Source of the DNA: Dactylis glomerata
Lineage: Eukaryota > Streptophyta > Magnoliopsida > Poales > Poaceae
Length of the DNA stretch: 64,000 nucleotides
Direction of reading: 5' to 3'
NCBI GenBank assembly: GCA_007115705.1
Contig: QXEO01000832.1
Span: 762,791-826,790, forward strand
The position numbers and the translations under genes are program-made. The notes beneath the pieces were generated by a model. It did not search any database, was not told the DNA's origin, and worked only from the letters and a program-made list of their open reading frames with translations. Positions 47,785 through 57,017 of this stretch are shown here, one piece after another (position 1 is the stretch's first letter; each line of letters begins with the position of its first letter).

Positions 47785-47798
47785 AAGCTTGGGGATGC
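47785..47798 (+). promoter_or_regulatory. Polypurine tract of element F
   Basis: AAGCTTGGGGATGC directly before the 3' LTR. Confidence 0.8.
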
Positions 47799-49442
47799 TG
47801 ATACGTCTCAAATGTATCTATAATTTTTTATGCTCCATGCTTCTTTTTACACCATTTGCTTAGTGTTTCATTACACTTCATGGCATTTTTTTATGCATTT
47901 TCTGGAACTAACCTATTAACGAGATGCCACAGTGCCAGTTCCCTGTTTTTAGCTGTTTTTGTGTTTCAGAAATGTTACACAGGAAATATTCTTGGAATTG
48001 GACAAAACAAAAGCCAAACATCCGGAAATTTACCGAAGCTTCCAGAGAACTGAAGAGGAGACGGAGAGGGGCCAGAGGGCAGCCACACCACAGGGCAGCG
48101 CGGCCTGCCCCTGGCCACACCCCCTAGTGGTGAGGCCAACTTGGCCCACCTCTGTGCCACCCCTTCGCCTATAAAGACCCCCCGATGAGAAAAACCTAAA
48201 GACCTGATCACTTTTCTAGAATACATCGTGATCCGCCACCGCCATCAACCCGAGATCGGGAGGGTCCAGAAGCTCTTCCTGGCACCCTTCTAGAGAGGGG
48301 AATCGCCACCGAAGGTCTTCTTCATCGCCATGCTTGCCTCCGGCGTGATGAGTGAGTAGTCTACCTTGGACTATGGGTCCATGGCAGTAGCTAGTTGGTT
48401 GTCTTCTCAACCATGTGCTTCATGTTTAGATCTCGTGAGCTGCCTTACATGATCGAGATCACCGTTATGTAATTCTACATGTTGTGTTTGTTGGGATCCG
48501 ATGAATATTGGTATTATGATTGAGTTGATGTGCTGAATATTATCTTATGTTATCTCTATGTTGTTTACGATCTTGCATGCTCTCCATTGTTAGTAGCTAT
48601 CTTGGCCGAGTAGTTGCTAGTGACTCCAAGAGGGGGTATTTATGCTCGATAGTTGGGTTCATGCCTCTATTTAATCTAGGGGAGTGACAGAAACCTCTAA
48701 GGATGTAGATGTGCTGTTGCCACTAGGGAGAAAACAACATTCATATGCTCAAGGGCATATGCTTTCTTTACATTACACACTTTGCTTAATGCAGTTATCT
48801 ATTGTTTGCAACTTAATACTTGTGGAGTTCTCGGATTTATTTGCCACAAGTGGATTATTAGTCATAGATGCAGTTGGATGACGGTCTATGTATCTTGTTG
48901 TAATGCCCAGAGTAAATCTCATAGTGATCCTCTCGACGTATGCATGTTGTCTTTATTCTATCAATTGACAAACTGTAATTTGTTTACCCAGCATGTGTTA
49001 TTTTATCTTATGGAGAGACACCACTAGTGAACTGTGGACCCCAATCCTATTTCCATTATATTGCTATCACCTGTTTACTTTACTCATACTATTTACTTTA
49101 CTCGCATACTACTATTGCTTTCCACTTGATACGCTCATACCCTTTGTTTCAAGCAAACCGGTGAGATTGACAACCTCATCGTAAGTTGGGAACAAAGTAT
49201 TTGGTTGTGTTGTGTGCAGGTTCCATGTTGTCACTTGCAAAGCAAAGCCTGGATGAGGCGCCTTATAAATTGTCCTGAGCTGTCGCGAAGCTAGCAAGCA
49301 TCACCTTCTTGAGTTTGGCTTTTTCCTGGATTCGACAAACCTTCGTTTCTTACTGAGGGAAAATTTGCTGCTGTACTCATCCTACCTTCCTCTTGGGGTT
49401 CCCAACTGGACAGTGAAAAACCATCAACACCATGCCACATCA
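47799..49442 (+). mobile_element. Element F 3' LTR
   Basis: 1644 bp, from TGATACGTCTCAAATGTATC to gccacatca. TATA-like tataaag is at 48170-48176. Confidence 0.9.
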
Positions 49443-49447
49443 AAGTG

Positions 49448-49518
49448 TGACAAAACACAAAGCAAATGGTGTATAAACAAGCATGGAGCATAAAAAATTA
49501 TAGATAAGTTTGAGACAT
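49448..49518 (-). mobile_element. LTR-c of element T, distal piece
   Basis: Continues LTR-c after element F up to tttgagacat. The expected last bases (atca) are missing because repeat G begins at 49519. Confidence 0.85.
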
Positions 49519-50649
49519 TGTAACATCCCAGGATGTGAGGACAGAAATAGAGAGAACACAGAAGTGTGCATTCCTTTCATGCATAGAAAATCTGAGAAAT
49601 TTTCGCGCTTTTAAATAAAACTTGTCAAAGTGATTGAAGCTTCTCTTGAGTTGATGGAATTGAAGTAGCTCATCAACTAAAGTGCGATAAGCTCCAACAT
49701 GACCCTTGTTAACAACCTTGTTTTAGGTAGAGATAATTACAATAACTAAAAATAGATGAATGTGAGGAATAATTAATATGCTAGCACGTCACCTTTGGAC
49801 CTCATATCCAATCCTACCATGATCACATGGTATTTCTTAAACCTAAATCATTAAAGACATTCCTAGCTTAAAGGAAGACAACACAAGTCTTACCTTGACT
49901 CTTAATCTACTTTATTCTCATATCTTGATTATCATAATCTTTCACATCTAAATCCATTCGTCTCCAAGACAAGAGGAGAGAGTCTATATCAAATCAAATA
50001 TCATTCTCATCTCTTAAGATGATACTTTAGGATTTAAATCCACAAACTTAGAAGTAGGAGAGACTACCCTAGTACCAAGTTGATTAAAGGAGTTTACAAT
50101 AGAGTTTAACTACTTAAACAATTAGCCAATACTTGTGGGTATAATTTAATTCACTCTTAAGCTTGTTACCAAAATTGGTAAACCACAAGGTCTAAAGTGC
50201 ATAAAAGCCACATATTCTTATTTAAATCATAACTTATTAACTATATGAGATATAACAAAACTAAACTCATTTACATTACATTAAATAGTTCAAACTATTT
50301 GAATAAAAATAACTATGATCATTTTGAAACTCTTATGATCATGCCTTGGTGAAATCAAGTAGAACCATTTAAAGTTTGAACATGACCTTTGCTAACTTTG
50401 GATATTTTGAGCGCAACTGATAATAGGAGCCAATAATATATGACAATATGTATAGTTCACAATAACGGGATCATTTCAAATATGAACTTTGGAAGTTAAA
50501 CTTCCAAACAATTAATACCACATCAATTGGTAATAATTCAATTATGAATTACAAATATGTATAAGAATATGAATTGATTCAGCCACAAGTCCATTTAGTG
50601 CCAAATGCCACTTGGCTGTCCAAAATAAAGATTATTAGAGGATAATCAT

Positions 50650-50750
50650 CATGCCACCTAGGATAGTTATCCATGTGAAAATATCTTAGGATAGTTGTCC
50701 ACTTGAAAATATCTTAGGATAGTTATCCACATGAAAATATCTTCCTTTAC
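50650..50750. repeat. Three copies of a 32-bp repeat in G
   Basis: The unit aggatagttatccatgtgaa plus aatatctt occurs three times in a row with one or two changes. Each carries the near-palindrome ggatagttatcc. Confidence 0.85.
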
Positions 50751-50965
50751 TTGAACCCCAAGTAATGCTCATGCATGAGAGTTTGACAACAAGTAGCTTA
50801 CTCACCAAATTAAAACAAGAGTCACCACTTGAGGTGTCAACTTGTGGTGGACATCAAAACACTATAAAAGGAACCCCATGACATCCATTTGACACCATAA
50901 AATTATGGTATGAGAAGATCAACGAAATTGGGCCACTCCATACATTAGATAGGAACCAGAGTTAG

Positions 50966-50973
50966 TATAAATA
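50966..50973 (+). promoter_or_regulatory. TATA box in repeat G
   Basis: tataaata, 30-40 bases before a CA-rich leader-like stretch; a plausible LTR promoter. Confidence 0.45.
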
Positions 50974-51984
50974 GGTCACTATCTGTGGAGTTGGTCGGCC
51001 AAGAAACACCACCATCACAGCACCATCACACCAGCAACACCACCACACAATCCACCCTGCTCATGAGTTGAGCAACAGGGCAGGATTCACCACCACCAGC
51101 ACAACCATAAGAACCAAACCGGCAAGACCAAGACCAAATGGTTACTTAGTTGAATTAGGAACTAGGTCAAGCAGCTAGGAGGTGCAGGCATACCACAAGA
51201 CGCAGGTTTATCAGATTTCCCAAAGAACAAGCTTCACAAGACCACCAGGTTGGTCTAGTATGAGAGGAAATGAGTGTAATTAATGGGAAAAGGGAAGCAC
51301 TCACCGTAAGCAAGAGGAATATATGTCTCTGATCTGAAATCATCCACTAGAAACCTATCCATGATCCAGGGGCATTTCACATACATCTAAATGATCATAT
51401 GAGCCCCAAGAACAAACAAGTAAATTCACTAGGAAGCAAATCAAACCCAGAAAATGTAGAGTAGCTATTCACATCATGCATATATCTGTACCAAGAAATC
51501 ACTGTCAAATCATGCATATTATTCACACACCTACACTTGCATAACAAAGGTTAGAACATTATCTTTAGCTGCCATTAATTAGTGTACACACCAATAGTTA
51601 ATTGTGTGAATTCTTATATAGTCTAGCATGCTAAGATAAATTAGTAAACACTCTAATATCTCACTTACACATTATTGAGATGCATCTTTGCATATAGCCA
51701 AATCAACTAGATACCATATCCTTTGCAAGAGCATGTGTGGAATTAATTGCCAGAACACTGCATTAAGAAAAGCACCCCTTTTATGAGGCACTTCTATGAT
51801 ATTTCATATTCTTTCCACCTATCCATGTGAAACTCTACTATGTTGACCAATTCTAATTCTGCATCTATGGGTGATATAAACTCATCCAAACCAATGTCCT
51901 TCCATATATCCACTTTAAACCCTATGGTACCAACTTAAGATTCAACTTATGTATCACTTTGTGAATATCAGCAAAACCCCATAA

Positions 51985-52622
51985 GGCCTTGTTCGGTTCC
52001 AATGGATTTAATCCTCTAGTGGATTAAATTCACCCAGGGATCGGGTGATCCCCACACCCACACCCAAATCCCTGCTTTGACTAATCCCAAATCAAAGAAC
52101 CAAAAGAGGAGTAGAAATTAGGAGGGTCAGTGGGGGATTGAAGAAAGGGAGGAGGAGCGAGGCCTTACTAGACCAACGTCGGGGGAGAAGTTCACCAGCG
52201 ACAAGGTCGAGTCACCGCCGAGCTCATGGCCTTGTGATTAGATGTTGGGCCTCCGATCGAACAGGGGAGGGGGGCTGGTAGGAAGAAGCACGCCGCCTTC
52301 TTTTCCGGTTGCTCTGCCCTCCGTCCCAGGCGGGCGCCGGTGTCGCCTCCGCGGCGGCGGCGCGACCGCGTCCACCTAGTCTGGCGAGAGGAAGAGAGCG
52401 TACCGCTTCGGGGATTGAATCCACGAGGTGGGAGGCGTGGATCTGACCCCGATGGATTTTGAAGGATTTGAGGGGGTTTGGACGGGGGAGTGACTCCGGC
52501 CGGTTTTAACCGAACGCGTTCATGAAGCTGACAGGGATGGAAACCCGGTCTGTACGAAACCACCGGGATCGGGGGGGATTGGACGCAAATCCCGGAAGGG
52601 AAGGGACTAACCGAACAAGCCC
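51985..52622. mobile_element. Harbinger/Tourist-like element, 638 bp, GC-rich core
   Basis: Ends GGCCTTGTTCGGTT and AACCGAACAAGCCC form inverted repeats with one mismatch and are flanked by TSD taa (51982-51984, 52623-52625). The core at 52120-52500 is GC-rich (ggcggcggcgcgaccgcg), unlike the AT-rich ends and surroundings, and may be captured DNA. The minus frame at 52192-52563 shows no known domain. Confidence 0.75.
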
Positions 52623-53058
52623 TAATTATGCCTTATCTCTAATCTTAGAGTGACATTCAAATAATAATCTCTCACATGTCAATCAATCCTTTACACTAGT
52701 AATCAAATCTTATGGTAGAGTGCAGCTTGACCCTAAACTTAACTCTCATTTATAAAGATGAGGGGAAACATAAAATTAGGTATATAGGGTATACCCCTAT
52801 ATATGAAATCCAACATTACTATCATTGCTATCCTATCAAGTCATTGCAAATATATGGTTCTACAAAATCAATAGTACCTGTCCAAGAATTGGTCAAGATT
52901 TGAACACTCTAATAAAAGTGTTTGGATTCATCTCTAATAAAGATCTCTATTTGAATCAAAAATACCTAAATCTTACGTGCTCATGCCTTTATAAAATAGC
53001 CCTAATAATATGGGATGGACCACAATTAACATATTCCTCTAGCCAATATTATAAATAT

Positions 53059-53272
53059 GGGATTTCTATTCTCGTGCCCCTGGGTTGTTAGTTGTACTCA
53101 GTTTTCCCCAGCCGCTTAAATTTTCCTCAGTTTTCCCCTCGCTCTAGTTTGAAACCCCTCACAGATGCTCGGACGGGAGGGTTGCCGTCTGGTCAGAGGC
53201 CTTGACCGTTACCGGTGATGGCTAGGGAGCCGCGATGGTTGTGAATTGACCGATGCTTTTGAATGGTGCTGA
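53059..53272 (+). repeat. MULE2 left terminal inverted repeat
   Basis: Pairs with 60474-60689 with about ten mismatches. The outer 100 bp match the MULE1 TIR family. Confidence 0.9.
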
Positions 53273-53369
53273 CGGGTAGGGTCAAGAGACACGTCGGAGC
53301 AGCCATCCATCTATCACTGACGTGTGGGCCGTTTTATTTCCTGATTGTATACGCGGTGCTACCAATGAC

Positions 53370-53685
53370 AAATGGGGCCGCTCTATAGGGCTGCCGCAGC
53401 CAATGACCAGTGGGGTCATGTATTTTTTAGGAAAAGACATATATTGCCGCTCTGTGGGGCCTCCGCAGCCAATGACCAATGGGGCCGCTCTGTGGGGCTG
53501 CCGCAGCCAATGACCAGTGGGGTCGTCTATTTATTTAGAGAAAATCATATATTGCCGCTCTGTGGGGCCTCCGCAGCCAATGACCGCTGGGGTCATCTAT
53601 TTATTTAGAGAAAATCATATAGAGCCGCTCTGTGGGGCCGCCTCAGCCAATGACCGCTGGGGTCGCCCTTTTTCTTAAGCTAGAC
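53370..53685. repeat. MULE2 tandem array, 70-bp unit with a 38-bp short unit
   Basis: Five units start ccgctctgtggggc, continue gccgcagccaatgacc and end with tatttagagaaaatcatata. The second unit lacks the last part. The word cttaagctagacccagcagg is also duplicated, at about 53676 and 53739. Confidence 0.85.
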
Positions 53686-54171
53686 CCAGCAGGTGACTAT
53701 TTTCGCTAGAGAGAAGCAACAAGTTCGCTAATTATTTTTTCTTAAGCTAGACCCAGCAGGTGACTATTTTCGCAGCTTAATCTAAAGTGAATCTTATGCT
53801 AAACATGGCTGGAACCTAGTGTTGTGTATCTCATTAGTCATCGGAGAACCGCTGGCAGCTCGTTCCCCATCCTTGGGCAGAGCAGCCATCGCCGGCTCCT
53901 CGTCGCGCCACCGGCTCTATCCCCCGGCGGTGTCGGACGGACTGCGGCGCTGCACGTCAACCACGGCTCCAGCACTTGTTTCGTCTGCACGCATTGTACC
54001 CACCGTAGGAAAGTCCGCCACAAGCAGATCCGCCGCCCACGACGACCGGGATTTGTTCCGCGCACCAATTGGTAGTATAGCTTGGTAAGACCTCCGCTTC
54101 CGCCTCCCCCGCCCCCTAATCGATTCGGTTCCCATAATTTATTGGAGTTTGCAGGTGCGAAATAGTCCTCA

Positions 54172-54706
54172 ATGTCTGGTCGTAGCGGGTACACCGGCGA
54201 GGGTGGGGATTCGATCATGTCGTGGCCACGTTCTACTTCTCCTACCTCATCGGAAGTGCAGGTATCTAGCTTCTGCTCTTTGTACTACCATTGAATTTAA
54301 GTGCCGCCATGGCCTGTTGGAGTGATTTCAGTTGTTCTTTTTTCCATTATTGTTACAGTTCACCAGGCAAGCCGATGATCCATGGTACATTGCATACCAA
54401 GATGAATCAACCCAGTGGTGTAGCCAGAGGATGGATTTGGAGGAGAAGGTGGCCAATTTAGGTGATGAATTGGCCCGTAAAAACCTGATGATATTCGAGC
54501 TGAAGTGTACTGTGGAGGAAGAAAAGAAGAATTCAAAGCTTATTCGCAAGGAGAAGTTGATACTTGAGACAGATCTTGTCGTATCTGATCAAGTGGTAGA
54601 AAATCTAGAACATGAACTTCAAGTGATGGGAGAGGCGAAAAGTAGATTCATCTGGGCAGTTTTATTAGGTGTCATCCCTGTCCTAGCAGTTATGTGGTTG
54701 TGGTAG
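54172..54706 (+). CDS. Small coiled-coil, membrane-anchored protein (MULE2 cargo), two exons
   Basis: Exons 54172-54261 and 54359-54706 (intron 54262-54358, GT...AG) give 145 residues, no stops. The first 35 residues are serine- and threonine-rich and probably disordered. Residues about 55-120 are a long charged helix, likely a coiled coil (MDLEEKVANLGDELARKN, EEEKKNSKLIRKEKLILE). The last 20 residues are hydrophobic (WAVLLGVIPVLAVMWLW) and look like a C-terminal membrane anchor. I do not recognise the family. The layout resembles the MULE1 left gene in position, strand, one intron and a serine-rich start, but without the GRF finger. It could be a captured host gene or a MULE-specific passenger. 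Confidence 0.6.
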
Positions 54707-55106
54707 ATGATTTAGATAGCATAGAATTGTTATTCAGTAGATGGCTCTAACCACTGTATTTTGGTGTGGCTCTAACCAGTGTATTTTGGCGTACAATTTC
54801 CTAGTTGTGCTAAGTAATGCCCGCGATAATTTTAGCATGCATGAACATCTTATAAAAGTGAAGGGATCCCAAAAGTGAATTTGGATGAGTTCCAAAAGTG
54901 AAGGGATCCTAAAAGTGAAAGCATGTACCAGCCTCTCGGATCAAATACATATCAATCTTCCCAATCAAGTTGGGATAGAATTCAAATCATACATTCAGAT
55001 GTACAGGGACACATCGAGAAAGTGGAGAAGCTTTTTTTGAGATGGAGGTAGTAGTTCGAACAATTTTTTCCCAAATTGAAATTGAAAAATACAAATTTAT
55101 CATAAT

Positions 55107-55796
55107 TTATCCCAATTTGCGGCGTTGAACACGGCTGCGCACCGATGGGCTAGAAGGGCCTGGACGACGGGCGGCTGAGGGGTGGTCATCTGCGCCATCC
55201 GCAAACTCGAACATGGAGGAGGGCTGGATCTGTGGCTTCGCAACCACTCTTGGCACCGCTGCCGTCTTGGTGGCTGGATCTGCGCCATCCGCAAACTCGG
55301 ACATGGAGGAGGGCTGGATCTGCACTGTCGCAGCGATGTTGTAGGCGATGGCTTCAATCGTCTTGGCATCGATGACCACTGTCGACACGGCCGCCGTTTT
55401 GGTGTCCATCAGCAACAGATCTGAGGAGGGCAATGGAAGTGAGACATCGGCAGGCTCCGATATTGAAGGCTGGATCTGCGCCGTCGTAGCGATGTTGTAG
55501 GTCGAAGCGATGTTGTAGGCGATGGCTTCAAGACGATCGGTGAGCACTATCGACACGGCCGCCGTCTTGGTGTCCATCAGCAACAGATCTGAGGAGGGCA
55601 ACGGAAGTGAGACATCGGCAAGCTCCGACATTGACGGCTGGATCTGCGCCGTCGCAGCGATGTTGTAGGTCGTAGTGATGTTGTAGGCGATGGCTTCAAG
55701 ACGATCGGTGAGCACTGTCGGCACGGCCACCGTCTCGGTGTTCTTCATCATCAACAGATCTGAGAAGATAAACGAAAGTGAGACAGAGAGATACAT
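55107..55796 (-). CDS. Repetitive 229-residue hypothetical protein (MULE2)
   Basis: An open minus-strand frame from an ATG at 55796. It is made of a 55-residue unit repeated about two and a half times, with words DRLEAIAYNI, TYNIA, AQIQPS, ADVSLPLPSSDLLLMD and TKTAAVS. Copy three is shortened, and a related AQIQPSSM-EFADGAD block repeats near the C-terminus. The DNA unit is about 165 bp, a multiple of three, so the open frame may simply be a by-product of tandem duplication. No known domain. The first 12 residues are hydrophobic. Whether it is translated is unknown. Confidence 0.35.
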   Translation of the reverse strand: MYLSVSLSFIFSDLLMMKNTETVAVPTVLTDRLEAIAYNITTTYNIAATAQIQPSMSELADVSLPLPSSDLLLMDTKTAAVSIVLTDRLEAIAYNIASTYNIATTAQIQPSISEPADVSLPLPSSDLLLMDTKTAAVSTVVIDAKTIEAIAYNIAATVQIQPSSMSEFADGADPATKTAAVPRVVAKPQIQPSSMFEFADGADDHPSAARRPGPSSPSVRSRVQRRKLG

Positions 55797-55814
55797 TTCA
55801 ACTATTTCTGAGGG

Positions 55815-56040
55815 TTAGATCCTCACCGGCACTCTTAGATCCTCACCAGCACTCTTAGATCCACGCCGCCGCACGGTTATATCCGCGCCATCGCACGCAC
55901 GGTAGATCCACGCCGCCGCACGCTGCAGTTCCGCGTGGCCGCACGCACGGTTAGATCCGTGCCGCCGCACGCACGGTTAGATCCGCGCCGCCGCATGCAT
56001 GCACGCACGCTGTAGATCCGCGCCGCCGCGACCGCCAGAG
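55815..56040. repeat. GC-rich minisatellite TTAGATCCGCGCCGCCGCAC
   Basis: About eight imperfect units of gttagatccgcgccgccgca plus cgcacg, period near 30 bp. It lies just upstream of the repetitive minus-strand frame. Confidence 0.8.
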
Positions 56041-56229
56041 TAAGAGAGGAAGATGCAACTGCTAGGGTTGGTAGGTATGTGCTCTGCTCTTCTCTCCGTA
56101 TGCGTCCATCGAGGTAGAGAGAGATATACAGGCCGTCCGATCATAAATGATCCCACGGTTCAAGCGTACGTTGAGCTATCAACCAACCAAGATCCGTGTG
56201 ACATACATCTCGACCAATCAGAGATCAGC

Positions 56230-56395
56230 CAGTGAGCACAAGTGAGGAAAACTGAGTAGAACTAAGAGGGGGAAAAGTGAGGAAATGTTTATCGGAAGGG
56301 CAAAACTGAGTAGGACTGAGTAAAACAAGTGGACCCGGAGGGGGAAAACTGAGTAAAACTAAGTAAAACAGGGGCACCCAAATAATAAAGGGAGT
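56230..56395. other. MULE2 internal terminal-like motif cluster
   Basis: Four copies of ggaaaactgagtaaaact-like words, ending ggggcacccaaataataaaggg-like, mimic the right TIR (ggggaaaactgagtacaact, ggggcacgagaat) in the same orientation. Confidence 0.7.
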
Positions 56396-56645
56396 AAGGG
56401 AAATTGTAGCTTTTGGCATAAAAATTGTTAGATTGTGTTATTTGAACAATATAGTACATTTTGGCCGATGTGATATTGTTTGCAATTCAAAGATACACAA
56501 GTGTGACGAATTTGGACTCATTTGGACAAAGTTTGTAAGCATAGTGGGTATTTGGGAGGTGTGTTGAGTAGAAAGCCCTGCATCTTCATAGCTCGTAGCT
56601 CATGGACTAGGAAGTGATTTTGGGAAAAACTTCATATCTCTATAT

Positions 56646-56940
56646 TTCCTTTTCCATTATTATTTCTCTAGGTTGTAGGTAACATAACAAGACTCCATAG
56701 GAAGGTTCCACCATGTTTTGAATTATTTTGAATTAAACTAAACCCAAAACTATATTTTTTGAGTTTAGTCACTTAGAAAATGATAAATTTCCTTTTCCAT
56801 TATTATTTCTCTAGGTTGTAGGTAACATAACAAGACTCCATGGGAAAGTTCCACCATGTTTTGAATTATTTTGATTTTTTTGACTTAAACTAAACCCAAA
56901 ACTATATTTTTTGAGTTTAGTCACTTAGAAAATGATAAAT
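56646..56940. repeat. Tandem duplication of about 142 bp in MULE2
   Basis: Two near-identical copies starting ttccttttccattattattt (56646 and 56788). The second has an extra ttttttgactt segment. Confidence 0.88.
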
Positions 56941-57017
56941 GTGGCTTAAGCGATGAACTTATTCGAGGTGCATGACCATAGAAAACTTGCAATAACACAT
57001 ACATTCAAATTAATTGT

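Larger units (their letters stand above)
41024..49442 (+). mobile_element. Gypsy element F, complete, non-autonomous
   Basis: 8419 bp: 5' LTR 41024-42664, PBS 42672-42688, gag-protease pseudogene 42848-44911, non-coding spacer 44912-47784, polypurine tract 47785-47798, 3' LTR 47799-49442. The 5-bp TSD aagtg is at 41019-41023 and 49443-49447. The interrupted sequence cacgaagtg/tgacaaaac rejoins cleanly as LTR-c. The interior has no pol. Confidence 0.93.
14954..49518 (-). mobile_element. Tandem gypsy element T: LTR-interior-LTR-interior-LTR
   Basis: Minus-strand layout: LTR-a 14954-16582, interior D 16583-27629, LTR-b 27630-33985, interior E 33986-39525, LTR-c 39526-41023 plus 49448-49518. LTR-b has a primer site on its left (27601-27618) and a polypurine tract on its right (33986-34002), so it serves both interiors. 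Without later insertions interior D is 4782 bp and interior E about 4783 bp. No flanking DNA separates the two units. This is the expected product of unequal recombination between LTRs. Confidence 0.8.
49519..53006 (+). mobile_element. Repeat G: LTR-like sequence of an unclassified element
   Basis: Opens TGTAACATCCCAGGATGTGA, a start seen in LTRs of chromovirus-like gypsy elements, exactly where LTR-c is broken. It holds TATA-like boxes at about 50873 (tataaaagg) and 50966-50973 (tataaata), the latter followed by a CA-rich leader-like stretch (caccaccatcacagcacc). No protein frame is found. It continues at 61407 beyond the LINE. The element's right end and TSD are not identified, so its class is uncertain. 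Confidence 0.5.

Noticed and set aside
52192..52563. 123-residue frame in the Harbinger-like element
   Set aside because: GC-rich core only; no domain, and it crosses the inverted-repeat region.
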